Part shown: positions 1 through 7,529 of the stretch, piece after piece
Layout: every line of letters starts with the position of its first letter
Numbering within the stretch: position 1 is the stretch's first letter
Source of the DNA: Simkania negevensis
GTDB taxonomy: Bacteria; Chlamydiota; Chlamydiia; Chlamydiales; JAFITR01
Assembly (NCBI GenBank): GCA_017116025.1
Contig: JAFITR010000005.1
Span: forward strand, 1-21,145
Direction of reading: 5' to 3'
Length of the DNA: 21,145 nt
The notes under the pieces: model-generated
The model's input: the letters and a program-made list of their open reading frames with translations, nothing else
Told to the model about the DNA's origin: nothing
The model's database searches: none
Translations under genes and position numbers: made by a program

Positions 1-308
1 ATGAACTCTGTAGGAAGATCTCATGAATGAAGCCTTTCACCGCTCCGCGGCTTTTATTTTTATTTGCTCCTTTACCCCGAGCTCCAGTACAGGGCTGCCG
101 CCCTTCCCTTTCACACGGGGCTTTTACACTTTGCATCGCTACCGCGATATCGAGTTTGGGAGACAGTCCTCAATCTGTTTTTATCCGCCAAAACATCCTC
201 CACAAGAGCTATTTTAAAGAAGCTTTTTTCTGTAAACGCATACTTGTTTTTGACAAAACTGCCAAACTCGAGGCAGCCTTTCAGGCTGCACACTGCTATG
301 TAGTGATT
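1..308. other. Non-coding stretch downstream of the PBP gene
   Basis: I see no convincing gene in this first 308 bases. The open frames here are short, overlap each other and encode low-complexity peptides without a ribosome binding site. The stretch holds a perfect hairpin at 273-289, a separated inverted repeat (positions 150-159 pair with 262-271), and a 15-base word at 134-148 whose exact reverse complement recurs at 20836-20850. It is the 3' flank of the minus-strand penicillin-binding protein gene. Confidence 0.5.
273..289 (-). terminator. Possible terminator hairpin after the PBP gene
   Basis: GCAGCCT-TTC-AGGCTGC forms a perfect 7-bp stem with a 3-nt loop, 19 nt beyond the stop codon of the minus-strand PBP gene. 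The sequence following on the minus strand is only moderately T-rich, so an intrinsic terminator is plausible but not clear. The stem also resembles the small hairpins in the repeat at 6579-6707, so it could be a repeat remnant. Confidence 0.4.
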
Positions 309-3300
309 TTATTGCTGTTTTGCTTTGATTTCACGCCATTTGTTGATGGTGGCAAGGGCGATAGGAGCTGCTTCTTTACCGTAATCGGCGAAAGGAAGAA
401 AGACGACGACAACGAGTTCTGGCTTGTCGTATTGCGGCCTGTATGACGTCTCAACACCTTCCTTGCGCTCAAAAGAGATCGCGCTAAATCCAACGTCTTT
501 GTATATCGTGGTGCCGATCACCCTATCTAAGTTGACGCGTTTGACAATCTCTGCGGTACTTGTTTTCCCCACCGTATCGTTGCTGACAGCATCGAATGCC
601 TGCATGACAGCGGAGCGTGACGGGTAGCTTCTGATATGTTCTTTTCTTCCAGTTCCTCGGTCGCTATGGATCGATTGGTACATCCCTTCTAGAAGTGCTT
701 CTCGTATCTCTTTGGGAAGAAAAAGTTCCTGCCTGACGATGGGCAGTTGTTGCTCTTTTAGATCATTTTTCAGCAGAACAGGCTGCAAGATTTTTCCTTG
801 GTTTGCGATAGCAGCGATCATGACGGCTGTCTGTAGAGGAGTGACGACAAAGGAGTGTTGCCCTATGGCAAAGGCATACAAGCCCGTGATGTTATAGCTG
901 ACGTCGTCAGGAAGGATCCCTGCGTATTCTCCCGGCAGGTCAATATGCGTAGCTGCTCCAAAGGAAAAGGCTTTTGCCGCCTCGACAAGATCTTGAGGGT
1001 TTTGTAGATGCTCCAGTGCAAGGAGGGAAAAGAAGGGGTTGCTCGAAGTCGCTAGCGCTTCTGTCAAGTCTACTTTCCCTATGTTGCGGCTACTGCTTCG
1101 GGGAAGCCTACCTCCTCTGTACAGCTGTGGAATAGCTTCTCCATTCATTCGATAGGCGACGTTCCACTTGTTTATTCTACTGTGGGAGCGTTCGAGCTTG
1201 TCAACGATTGTCAATGGATTGAGGTTGTGTTGTATGGATTGATCATCGTTGACAAGGTCGTCATAGCGCTGCCGTAAGGCTTCGTAGGCCGTTGTCAGCT
1301 TGAATATCGATCCTATCGTAGTGGCTTGTCGGAAGGCATATGAGCGCATATAGCTGAAGCCGTATAGTGGATAAAATGCCGCGGCAAGGTTCTTCTCTAT
1401 ATATTCTCCACCTTCTTCACGGCGTAATCCTCTGTAGCGGCCGAGAAGGGGCCTTGTCAGCTCGCTATAGTTGCGTAGACTGCTAAGATATTCTTTAGCA
1501 AGAGGGGAAGGGAGAGTTTTTGCCGCTTGTGAGAGTAGTTGATAGGAAGGGGCCCATTCCAGAGCATGGTGTGCACCTTGCTCCAACTCATTGTGCCAGG
1601 CAAGAAAATGTTGCAGGTAGGGTTCAAGTTGGGGAGAGGTATCGTTGCTCTTTGGGCGTATCCCTAGCACAAGGGCGTTGGTCAAAAGAGAAAAGTGGTC
1701 TCTCCAAAATGCGTTTAGCTGCCTCCGCTCTTCTTGGTCAAGATGGTCGATATACGGCTTGTGGTACCGCTTTTGGCGATCTTCCTCTTTCCTCTTTCCT
1801 TTTAGAAACGCCTTTTGATTCGTCGATCGCCATCGTTCAAAGTCGAGTTGATGAAAGAGTGTTTTTGTCTCTTTGTAAGTGAATGTTTTGACTTTGGCTA
1901 TGGCACAACAGCTATTGCGGTAGTTAGAAAGAGAGTTATTTGCTATTTGCTTGAGCAGTGGTTCCGATATAGCTTCTCCATTGACGGCTATGCGGCATAA
2001 GTCGAGAAAAAGAAGCTTGTCCTTGTTGTGTTGGATCTCTTTGACGTAGCTGTCTAAGGTCTGTTTGGCTCTAGTATAATGTGATCCATATTGTAGAAGC
2101 TCGTGGCGAATCTGTTCGCGCTCTCCCCCCTCTTCCTCTTCGCCTTCATAAAGAGCTTCAATGAGAAAGAGTGGCTTGTGACTTCCTCCTGCCATGGCGG
2201 AGAGAGAGTCGAAGGCCATTTGTGCTGCAACAGCATCACCTACTGTTGTCGCTCTCTTTTCAAACTGCTGCCTGATCTGGTTTGTCGGTGGTAAGATAAA
2301 AGAGAGGTAGCTTTGCCATGAAAGAGACTCGGATACGTCATAAAAACCGCCGTAGGCTGGAGAGTAAAATTCTTTCTCTAAGGAAATTTGTTGGTCCCAG
2401 ATTGCTTCAATATGGCTATTCAATTCGTACCATTTGGCTACAGTACGGTTGCGGCTTTCTTTCTCTTCTGGATTCGATGCAGGCAGTAGGTCGTTAGGAT
2501 TGTAGCGAGGGTGCGAGGCGAGTGCAAGTACTTCGCCTGTGTTGGGGTCTAATGCGACAACAGCTCCTCCTTTGATCCAGGGCTGTTGCATCTTGATCAG
2601 GCCTTGGCGAGTGTATTTAAAACTGCGCCCTTCACGAAGCTTCTCGTTTTCTGCTAACAGCTGCTCTACATATTCCTGTAGCTCTGAAGAGATTGTTAGG
2701 GTAAGCTTTTTGCCTCCTATAGGATCATAAGCTCCGGGAAGTTCTTTCCAAAACCTCCCTTGTGCATCGCACAGGTAGGTCATTTTCCCTCTAAACCCCT
2801 TCAATTCTTCGTCGTATTCGGCTTCAATACCCGCCTTGCCGATGAGGTCGTTGAAGGTGTAGGCGCGCTCTTTGAGCTCGTTCAGCCGCTTCTCAACCTC
2901 TTCAGTAGTGCGGTAACCTTTTGGCAGCGGTAGAGGCGAAGTATTGCTTTCTGCTTTGAGAACTTCTTCGAGCAGGTTTACTTCACGGGTAATAGCCTGA
3001 TACTCTCTGCTATTGATTGCTCCAAGGTAGCCGATGACAGAGGAGGCGCTACGTCCTTTTGGATAAAACCTTTTTGATACACGCTCAGGCTGCAGTCCAA
3101 GCCAATCCTTTTCCAATAGCTTGAGTCTAAAAAACTCCTTTTCGCTAATATCTTCTTTGATCACGTAGGGAGTATGAGGGAAAAATGCCGCTTTGGCATG
3201 AATGAGGTCTTCTATGCGCTCGGAATCCATAGAAAGCGTTTCACCCAACATCTGTGAAAGATTTTGAATGTGTTCCCGTCTTTGGTACTCTTTGACTTTT

Positions 3301-3635
3301 TTGCCTTCATCGTCTTTTCTCCAAACGACAGAGGGTATTTCTCGGATCTGTGCATAGGAAATCGAGGCGTTATATTGTACCTGGTTGATAGCAAGAGGCT
3401 CGCCAAAGCGATCCTCTATCGTTGCCCGTGGAGCACGAGAGATCAAAACACGCTTCTGTGGAAGCCGTGCCTTCTCTATACCATCGTCATGCTGGACTAC
3501 CCCCAAATACCACGTTCGTAGAGCAATAAGGATCATTGCAATCAAGATAACGTTCAAAATATTTTTTGCACGTTGAGGGACGCTCAAAAAAACTGAGCGT
3601 TTGACATATCTCTTCCTTCTTTTCCAAAAGGCCAT
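309..3635 (-). CDS. pbpB: Class B penicillin-binding protein (PBP2/FtsI-type transpeptidase), very long
   Basis: This is a peptidoglycan D,D-transpeptidase of 1108 residues, anchored in the inner membrane by one N-terminal segment (about residues 25-45, after a basic MAFWKRRKRY start). A PBP dimerisation domain follows (about 60-300). Then come GAVVALDPNTGEVLALAS (357-374) and the transpeptidase motifs S776-x-x-K779, S864-S865-N866 and K1024-T-S. The third box reads KTST where most relatives have KTGT. About 380 residues separate the GEVLALAS strand from SxxK, against a few tens in typical PBP2/PBP3, so a large charged, helical-looking insertion sits inside the catalytic module. Chlamydia pbpB is similarly long (recalled). 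The ATG at 3635 is the first start after an in-frame stop. No good ribosome binding site lies next to it; a strong AAGGAGGT is about 40 nt upstream. The gene is divergent from tRNA-Gly/rpsB. PBP2 versus FtsI assignment is uncertain. Confidence 0.93.
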   Translation of the reverse strand: MAFWKRRKRYVKRSVFLSVPQRAKNILNVILIAMILIALRTWYLGVVQHDDGIEKARLPQKRVLISRAPRATIEDRFGEPLAINQVQYNASISYAQIREIPSVVWRKDDEGKKVKEYQRREHIQNLSQMLGETLSMDSERIEDLIHAKAAFFPHTPYVIKEDISEKEFFRLKLLEKDWLGLQPERVSKRFYPKGRSASSVIGYLGAINSREYQAITREVNLLEEVLKAESNTSPLPLPKGYRTTEEVEKRLNELKERAYTFNDLIGKAGIEAEYDEELKGFRGKMTYLCDAQGRFWKELPGAYDPIGGKKLTLTISSELQEYVEQLLAENEKLREGRSFKYTRQGLIKMQQPWIKGGAVVALDPNTGEVLALASHPRYNPNDLLPASNPEEKESRNRTVAKWYELNSHIEAIWDQQISLEKEFYSPAYGGFYDVSESLSWQSYLSFILPPTNQIRQQFEKRATTVGDAVAAQMAFDSLSAMAGGSHKPLFLIEALYEGEEEEGGEREQIRHELLQYGSHYTRAKQTLDSYVKEIQHNKDKLLFLDLCRIAVNGEAISEPLLKQIANNSLSNYRNSCCAIAKVKTFTYKETKTLFHQLDFERWRSTNQKAFLKGKRKEEDRQKRYHKPYIDHLDQEERRQLNAFWRDHFSLLTNALVLGIRPKSNDTSPQLEPYLQHFLAWHNELEQGAHHALEWAPSYQLLSQAAKTLPSPLAKEYLSSLRNYSELTRPLLGRYRGLRREEGGEYIEKNLAAAFYPLYGFSYMRSYAFRQATTIGSIFKLTTAYEALRQRYDDLVNDDQSIQHNLNPLTIVDKLERSHSRINKWNVAYRMNGEAIPQLYRGGRLPRSSSRNIGKVDLTEALATSSNPFFSLLALEHLQNPQDLVEAAKAFSFGAATHIDLPGEYAGILPDDVSYNITGLYAFAIGQHSFVVTPLQTAVMIAAIANQGKILQPVLLKNDLKEQQLPIVRQELFLPKEIREALLEGMYQSIHSDRGTGRKEHIRSYPSRSAVMQAFDAVSNDTVGKTSTAEIVKRVNLDRVIGTTIYKDVGFSAISFERKEGVETSYRPQYDKPELVVVVFLPFADYGKEAAPIALATINKWREIKAKQQ

Positions 3636-3711
3636 GGCTTGAAATGCTTTTCAAAGGATTAAGAGATAAAGATATACCTCCTTTTTCAATCTGCTGGCAA
3701 TGATAAAATTT

Positions 3712-3725
3712 CGTAACAGGTTACG
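3712..3725. promoter_or_regulatory. Perfect 14-nt inverted repeat upstream of the PBP gene
   Basis: CGTAAC-AG-GTTACG is a perfect 6-bp inverted repeat with a 2-nt centre, in the divergent region between the PBP gene and tRNA-Gly, about 77 bases before the PBP start. Its size and symmetry fit a protein-binding operator, but I recognise no regulator for it and chance is possible. Confidence 0.25.
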
Positions 3726-3830
3726 CCCTTGTCACGCAATTCATCTTTTTACACAGAAAAAAGTGAGGTCGTTTCATTCTTTTTCGTGTAAAAATAAATG
3801 TTTGTGGCTCATGCTGCCTGTGATTCATAC

Positions 3831-3859
3831 TTGATACGAATTTGGTTATCCTGTAGAAT
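3831..3859 (+). promoter_or_regulatory. Sigma-70-type promoter for tRNA-Gly (and possibly rpsB)
   Basis: TTGATA (3831-3836) and TAGAAT (3854-3859) are separated by exactly 17 nt. Each is close to the vegetative consensus. The predicted start falls near 3866, about 7 nt before the mature tRNA-Gly, which is a normal distance for a tRNA promoter. It may also supply readthrough transcription to rpsB, since I see no comparable promoter between the tRNA and rpsB. Confidence 0.75.
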
Positions 3860-3872
3860 TTTCAGCTTTATT

Positions 3873-3943
3873 GCGCCTGTAGTTCAATGGTAGAACAGTA
3901 GCCTTCCAAGCTACTAGTGTCAGTTCGATTCTGATCAGGCGCT
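3873..3943 (+). tRNA. tRNA-Gly (anticodon TCC)
   Basis: A 71-nt cloverleaf: acceptor strands GCGCCTG (3873-3879) and CAGGCGC (3936-3942) pair fully, with discriminator T. The anticodon stem-loop reads GTAGC-CTTCCAA-GCTAC, giving anticodon TCC for glycine, and the T arm contains the GTTCGATTC core. CCA is not encoded. A tRNA-Gly just upstream of rpsB fits the chlamydial arrangement as I recall it. Confidence 0.95.
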
Positions 3944-3944
3944 T

Positions 3945-3963
3945 TGGCGCTTGTGCCATTTTT
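3945..3963 (+). terminator. Weak terminator-like hairpin after tRNA-Gly
   Basis: TGGCG-CTTG-TGCCA followed by five T residues forms a short 5-bp stem including one G.U pair, directly after the tRNA. It is too short to be a strong terminator and may allow partial readthrough into rpsB, or serve only as a processing signal. Confidence 0.3.
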
Positions 3964-4041
3964 AGAAACTAGATAAACAACCAAGACCGAAATCTTGCCA
4001 AATTAGGGTAGGATGCCGTCGTCAACAGAAAGGGACAAGGC

Positions 4042-4902
4042 TTGGCTAAGACAGAAGTTACAATTAAGGAATTATTAGAATCTGGCGCTCACTTTGGTCA
4101 CCAGAGGTGCCGTTGGAATCCAAAGATGAAACGTTTCGTTTTTGAAGAGCGCAACGGAATTTATATCATCGATTTAGCGAAGACGTTGCAGCAGATTCGT
4201 TCTGCGGTGGAAGTCGTCACAGAAACCGTAGCGTCTAGTAAGAGCGTGCTGTTTGTTGGAACGAAGAAGCAGGCAAAAGAGGTAATGCGCGAGTGTGCCG
4301 AACGCTGTGGCGAGTTTTATGTTTGTGAACGCTGGCTTGGTGGGATGTTAACGAATCTTTCCACCATTAGGAAGTCGGTCAAAAAACTCGAGCGTATTGA
4401 AAAAAAAATCGTTAATTCTGCAGAAGGGCTAACGAAAAAAGAGCTACTTAACTTGAGCAAGGATCAAGTTAAGCTTGAACGCAATCTTTCCGGTATAAGG
4501 GGAATGCGCAAGCCTCCAGGGCTGTTGATCGTTGTCGATCCTAGCCGAGAAGCGATCGCTGTGGCAGAGGCAAACAAGCTGGGCATCCCTGTGATGGCCT
4601 TGGTGGACACCAACTGCGATCCCGATCCGATCGATTATGTCATTGCTTGTAACGATGATGCATTAAAGAGCATTAAACTGATTGTTGATGCTTTGGCAGA
4701 AGCGATCAAAGAAAAGAAAGACGAACTCTATATTGAGTCGGGCAAAGAGCCAGAAGAAAAGCCTGTTGAGTTCGTAGTAGCTACCGAAGAGGTGGTGGCT
4801 CTCCCTACTGTGGAAGAGGAAGCCGTCAAAGAGGAACGACTTGATGAGCTGCCTGCTACAGAAGAGTTGATCATAGAAACGGAATCTACAGGGAGGAAAT
4901 AG
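4042..4902 (+). CDS. rpsB: 30S ribosomal protein uS2
   Basis: Protein uS2 of the small ribosomal subunit, 286 residues. The family signature near the N-terminus is clear (LLESGAHFGHQRCRWNPKMK, residues 11-30), followed by WLGGMLTN and VVDPSREAIAVAEANKLGIP with the conserved DTNCDPDPIDY. The start is TTG at 4042; no upstream start fits, the family begins here, and a purine-rich AGGGACAAGG precedes it. Residues about 222-286 form a long, strongly acidic tail beyond the conserved core. It is rich in Glu and looks unstructured, so the protein is longer than the usual 230-260 residues. The gene opens the rpsB-tsf-pyrH-frr cluster; only 2 nt separate it from tsf, whose ribosome binding site lies within its last codons. 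Confidence 0.97.
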   Translation: MAKTEVTIKELLESGAHFGHQRCRWNPKMKRFVFEERNGIYIIDLAKTLQQIRSAVEVVTETVASSKSVLFVGTKKQAKEVMRECAERCGEFYVCERWLGGMLTNLSTIRKSVKKLERIEKKIVNSAEGLTKKELLNLSKDQVKLERNLSGIRGMRKPPGLLIVVDPSREAIAVAEANKLGIPVMALVDTNCDPDPIDYVIACNDDALKSIKLIVDALAEAIKEKKDELYIESGKEPEEKPVEFVVATEEVVALPTVEEEAVKEERLDELPATEELIIETESTGRK

Positions 4903-4904
4903 CT

Positions 4905-5759
4905 GTGCCAGTCATTACTCTTGATCTTGTAAAAGAGCTGCGTGGCCGTACAGGGATTGGCATAGGGAAGTGCAAAGCGGCCCTCGAAGAGGCTGCTGGA
5001 GACATTGAGCTGGCTATTGCTAATTTGCGTAAAGCGGGGATGACCTCTGCCACAAAAAAAGCAGGTAGAGAAACGAATGAAGGCCTTGTCGGTACTGCTC
5101 AAACAGGTGATGCCATCGCGATGATTGAAGTGAATTCGGAGACAGATTTTGTCGCCAGAAACGAACGCTTTCTTCAATTTGTTCACAATATGGCTTTGGA
5201 AGCAGCAGAGACAAAGCCTGTAGATCTCGCTTCGTTTATTCAACAAAAAAATTCCGAAGAGCCGACTCTTTCCAACGATGAAGTGCGCGCTGTTGTTGTT
5301 CAAACGCTGGGAGAAAATATCCAGATTGGACGTTGTAAGGTCATAGAAAGAAAGAAAAATTGTTCTTATGGTGTATACAGTCACATGAATGGCAGGATCG
5401 TCGTTCTTGTTGAGCTAGAAGGCTCTAGCGATGAAGAGGGGCTTGCAAGAGATATCGGTATGCATATCGCTGCCGAAGCTCCTGACTACCTTTCGTCCGA
5501 CGACGTCCCTGCTGAAGTGAAGGCAAAAGAAGAGGATATTGCCAGGTCGCAAATAAAGGGTAAGCCTGAAAATATTATGGAGAAGATCCTCATCGGCAAA
5601 ATGAAAGCGTTCTACGACCAGGCTTGTCTTCTTCAACAAAAGTTTGTCAAAAACTCTGATGTGACCGTACAACAGCTTGTAGAGAGCCGTTCAAAAGAGC
5701 TTGGTAAGCCTTTAAAAGTATTACAGTTCCTCAGGTGGGAGGTCGGAGAAGAGGCGTAG
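4905..5759 (+). CDS. tsf: Translation elongation factor Ts
   Basis: Nucleotide exchange factor for EF-Tu in the cytoplasm, 284 residues, normal length. The N-terminal UBA-like domain carries LRGRTGIGIGKCKAALEEA (12-30). The EF-Tu-contacting motif TDFVARN follows at 80-86, and the C-terminal part contains the duplicated core and the coiled-coil segment. The start is GTG at 4905, 2 nt after the rpsB stop. GGGAGG overlapping the end of rpsB provides the ribosome binding site, so the two are probably translationally coupled. The next gene, pyrH, follows after 88 nt in which I see no terminator. Confidence 0.97.
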   Translation: MPVITLDLVKELRGRTGIGIGKCKAALEEAAGDIELAIANLRKAGMTSATKKAGRETNEGLVGTAQTGDAIAMIEVNSETDFVARNERFLQFVHNMALEAAETKPVDLASFIQQKNSEEPTLSNDEVRAVVVQTLGENIQIGRCKVIERKKNCSYGVYSHMNGRIVVLVELEGSSDEEGLARDIGMHIAAEAPDYLSSDDVPAEVKAKEEDIARSQIKGKPENIMEKILIGKMKAFYDQACLLQQKFVKNSDVTVQQLVESRSKELGKPLKVLQFLRWEVGEEA

Positions 5760-5847
5760 CCCATCCGAGCTTCTGTTGAACTCTTTGCCATAGAGCGAGC
5801 CGCCAAGAGATAGAGAAGCGTCAAAATTGAGTAATTAGCGAGAGCTT

Positions 5848-6570
5848 ATGAGTCCACTTACTGGTTATCGACGTGTTTTGTTGAAACTCTCAGGAGAGGC
5901 TCTCTCTTATCCGGAAACGCAGGGAATTCACCGCCAGTCATGCGACAAGCTTGTGCAATCGATATTGGCGCTTCGTAACCACTCTGTTGAAATAGGTATT
6001 GTCATCGGGGGAGGAAATCTGTTCCGTGGTGTGCAGGCAGAACAGCTTGGCATAGACCGCATCGCTGCCGATGACATGGGAATGCTTGCGACAATCATCA
6101 ATGGCATCGCTCTTCAACAAGCGATTGAGTTGCAAGGCGGAGACTGCCGGGTGATGAGTGCGATTGACTGCCCTGCTGTCGTCGAACGATTCTCTTGGGA
6201 AAAGGCAATCGGGCATATGAAAAAGGGGCGTATCGTTGTTTTTGTCGGAGGCACGGGTAATCCCTTCTTTACTACAGATACTGGGGCCGCATTACGTGCA
6301 AGTCAAATTCATGCAGACATCCTCCTTAAAGGGACGAAAGTTGATGGTGTATACGACAAAGATCCTAAAAAATTCTCCGACGCTGTAAAGTACACTACTT
6401 TGACGTGTGTTGAAGCTTTAGAAAAAGAGATTAAAGTGATGGATGCTACCGCTTTTGCCTTGTGTATGGACAATGGAATCCCTATCCGTGTATTTAATCT
6501 CTTCGATCAAGATAGCTTGCTCAAAGCGGTGTCTGATGAGTGTTATGGAACCCTTGTAACCAAAGATTAA
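5848..6570 (+). CDS. pyrH: UMP kinase
   Basis: Bacterial UMP kinase of the amino-acid kinase fold, 240 residues. It phosphorylates UMP to UDP in pyrimidine nucleotide synthesis. Visible motifs are the N-terminal KLSGEAL (13-19), GGGN (54-57), DDMGMLAT (75-82), GGTGNPFFTTDT (134-145) and KGTKVDGVYDKDP (161-173), in the family order. The ATG at 5848 is preceded by a modest GCGAGAG. It is placed between tsf and frr, the order found in many bacteria. After its stop comes a palindromic repeat element that separates it from frr. Confidence 0.96.
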   Translation: MSPLTGYRRVLLKLSGEALSYPETQGIHRQSCDKLVQSILALRNHSVEIGIVIGGGNLFRGVQAEQLGIDRIAADDMGMLATIINGIALQQAIELQGGDCRVMSAIDCPAVVERFSWEKAIGHMKKGRIVVFVGGTGNPFFTTDTGAALRASQIHADILLKGTKVDGVYDKDPKKFSDAVKYTTLTCVEALEKEIKVMDATAFALCMDNGIPIRVFNLFDQDSLLKAVSDECYGTLVTKD

Positions 6571-6578
6571 TAGAAGGC

Positions 6579-6707
6579 AACTATTCAGCTCCCTGTTGCA
6601 GGCTTTCAGCCTGTATTATTTGGGTTGCCTATACCCAGGGCAACGCCCTGGGTAGGAATAAGATTAGATAAGCAGGCTGAAGGCCTGCAACAGGGAGCTG
6701 AATAGTT
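6579..6707. repeat. Long palindromic REP/MITE-like element between pyrH and frr
   Basis: Two 35-nt arms (6579-6613 and 6673-6707) are inverted copies that differ at one position, and that position becomes a G.U pair in RNA. Between them is a second perfect hairpin with a 10-bp stem and 3-nt loop (6632-6641 and 6645-6654, TACCCAGGGC/GCCCTGGGTA). Each arm also contains a small stem of its own (CAGGCT-TTC-AGCCTG in the left arm). The element fills almost the whole pyrH-frr gap and has no coding capacity. Its layout, terminal inverted repeats around a GC-rich core, is that of a non-autonomous element mobilised in trans or a REP sequence. Transcribed, it would fold into one long stem and could attenuate or process the operon mRNA. 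Confidence 0.8.
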
Positions 6708-6743
6708 ACAATAAAAGCCTATTAGCATGAGGATGTAAGCGCT

Positions 6744-7295
6744 ATGGATGTACTCAAAGAAACAGAACAAAAAATGAAGGATGCCATTGACCATCTAAAA
6801 AATGAGTTGAAAAACATCCGAACAGGACGTGCCAACTCCGCTATTCTCGATGGTGTGATGATCGAAGTATACGGCACGCAGATGCGGCTGCCCGATATTG
6901 CTAATGTCACCGTACCAGAATCTAGACAGCTCCTCATCACACCTTACGATGCCAATAATACGGCAGTTATTGGCAACACTCTCATGAAAGGAAACCTCAA
7001 CCTTCAACCTGTTGTCGATGGGAATGTGGTGCGTATTAATATCCCTCCAATGGACGAGACTGTCCGAAAGGATATGACAAAAATTGTCAAGAAGAAGAGC
7101 GAGGAATCGAGAGTCTCGATACGTAATACTCGTCGTGACTCTAATGAATTGGTGCGAAAACAGAAAAGCGACAGTGAAATTTCCGAAGATATCATGAAAA
7201 AGCTGGAAAAGGGAATACAGAACCTCACCGATACCTATTGCAAAAATGCCGATGAACTCTCTGAAAAAAAGGAAAAAGAGGTGATGGAGGTATAG
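6744..7295 (+). CDS. frr: Ribosome recycling factor
   Basis: Ribosome recycling factor, 183 residues (family about 185). With EF-G it splits post-termination ribosomes. The hallmark LKNIRTGRAN (22-31) is present, followed by PDIANVTVPESRQLLITPYD and the IPPMDETVRKDM region that returns to the long helical bundle. The ATG at 6744 is preceded by GAGG about 11 nt upstream. It is last in the rpsB-tsf-pyrH-frr cluster; the palindromic repeat lies immediately before it, so its expression relative to pyrH may depend on readthrough of that structure. Confidence 0.96.
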   Translation: MDVLKETEQKMKDAIDHLKNELKNIRTGRANSAILDGVMIEVYGTQMRLPDIANVTVPESRQLLITPYDANNTAVIGNTLMKGNLNLQPVVDGNVVRINIPPMDETVRKDMTKIVKKKSEESRVSIRNTRRDSNELVRKQKSDSEISEDIMKKLEKGIQNLTDTYCKNADELSEKKEKEVMEV

Positions 7296-7298
7296 GCC

Positions 7299-7328
7299 TT
7301 GCAGAAAATTCCGCAGGGTTGATATTAT
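7299..7328 (+). promoter_or_regulatory. Promoter for the tRNA-Glu/tRNA-Lys unit
   Basis: TTGCAG (7299-7304) and TATTAT (7323-7328) with an 18-nt spacer. The predicted start is near 7335, about 15 nt before tRNA-Glu. It begins 3 nt after the frr stop codon. No terminator is seen before the following GTG-started gene, so the same transcript may continue into the transport operon. Confidence 0.6.
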
Positions 7329-7349
7329 CTTCTTCTTCGTTTGATCGAC

Positions 7350-7424
7350 GACCCCATCGTCTAGTCAGGCCTAGGACACCAGATTTTCATTCTGGCGACA
7401 GGGGTTCGAATCCCCTTGGGGTCA
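7350..7424 (+). tRNA. tRNA-Glu (anticodon TTC)
   Basis: A 75-nt cloverleaf with acceptor GACCCCA (7350-7356) paired to TGGGGTC (7417-7423), discriminator A. The anticodon stem-loop CCAGA-TTTTCAT-TCTGG gives anticodon TTC, and the T arm is AGGGG-TTCGAAT-CCCCT. CCA is not encoded. It is 8 nt upstream of tRNA-Lys. Confidence 0.96.
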
Positions 7425-7432
7425 TCTTAAAT

Positions 7433-7505
7433 GAGTCCTTAGCTCAGTCGGTAGAGCATCTCCCTTTTAAGGAGAGGGTCGTTGGTTCGAGCCCAACAGG
7501 ACTCA
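7433..7505 (+). tRNA. tRNA-Lys (anticodon TTT)
   Basis: A 73-nt cloverleaf with acceptor GAGTCCT (7433-7439) paired to AGGACTC (7498-7504), discriminator A. The anticodon stem-loop TCTCC-CTTTTAA-GGAGA gives anticodon TTT. The D arm AGCTCAGTCGGTAGAGC and T-arm GTTCGAGCC core are canonical. CCA is not encoded. Confidence 0.97.
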
Positions 7506-7529
7506 TTGCTTTCTTTTTTGTGAGGTTGT

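Noticed and set aside
27..446. 139-codon plus-strand frame at the start of the window
   Set aside because: It runs into the antisense of the PBP gene, has no ribosome binding site, and its composition is that of random non-coding translation.
3944..4041. Dedicated rpsB promoter or S2-binding autoregulatory leader
   Set aside because: I could not find paired -35 and -10 boxes with acceptable spacing, nor a structure I could defend as the S2 operator, in this 98-nt leader.
4728..5384. 218-codon open frame on the minus strand across the rpsB-tsf junction
   Set aside because: It lies antisense to two clearly recognised genes. Its Ser/Thr-rich end is just the complement of the Glu-rich rpsB tail, and it has no ribosome binding site or known family features.
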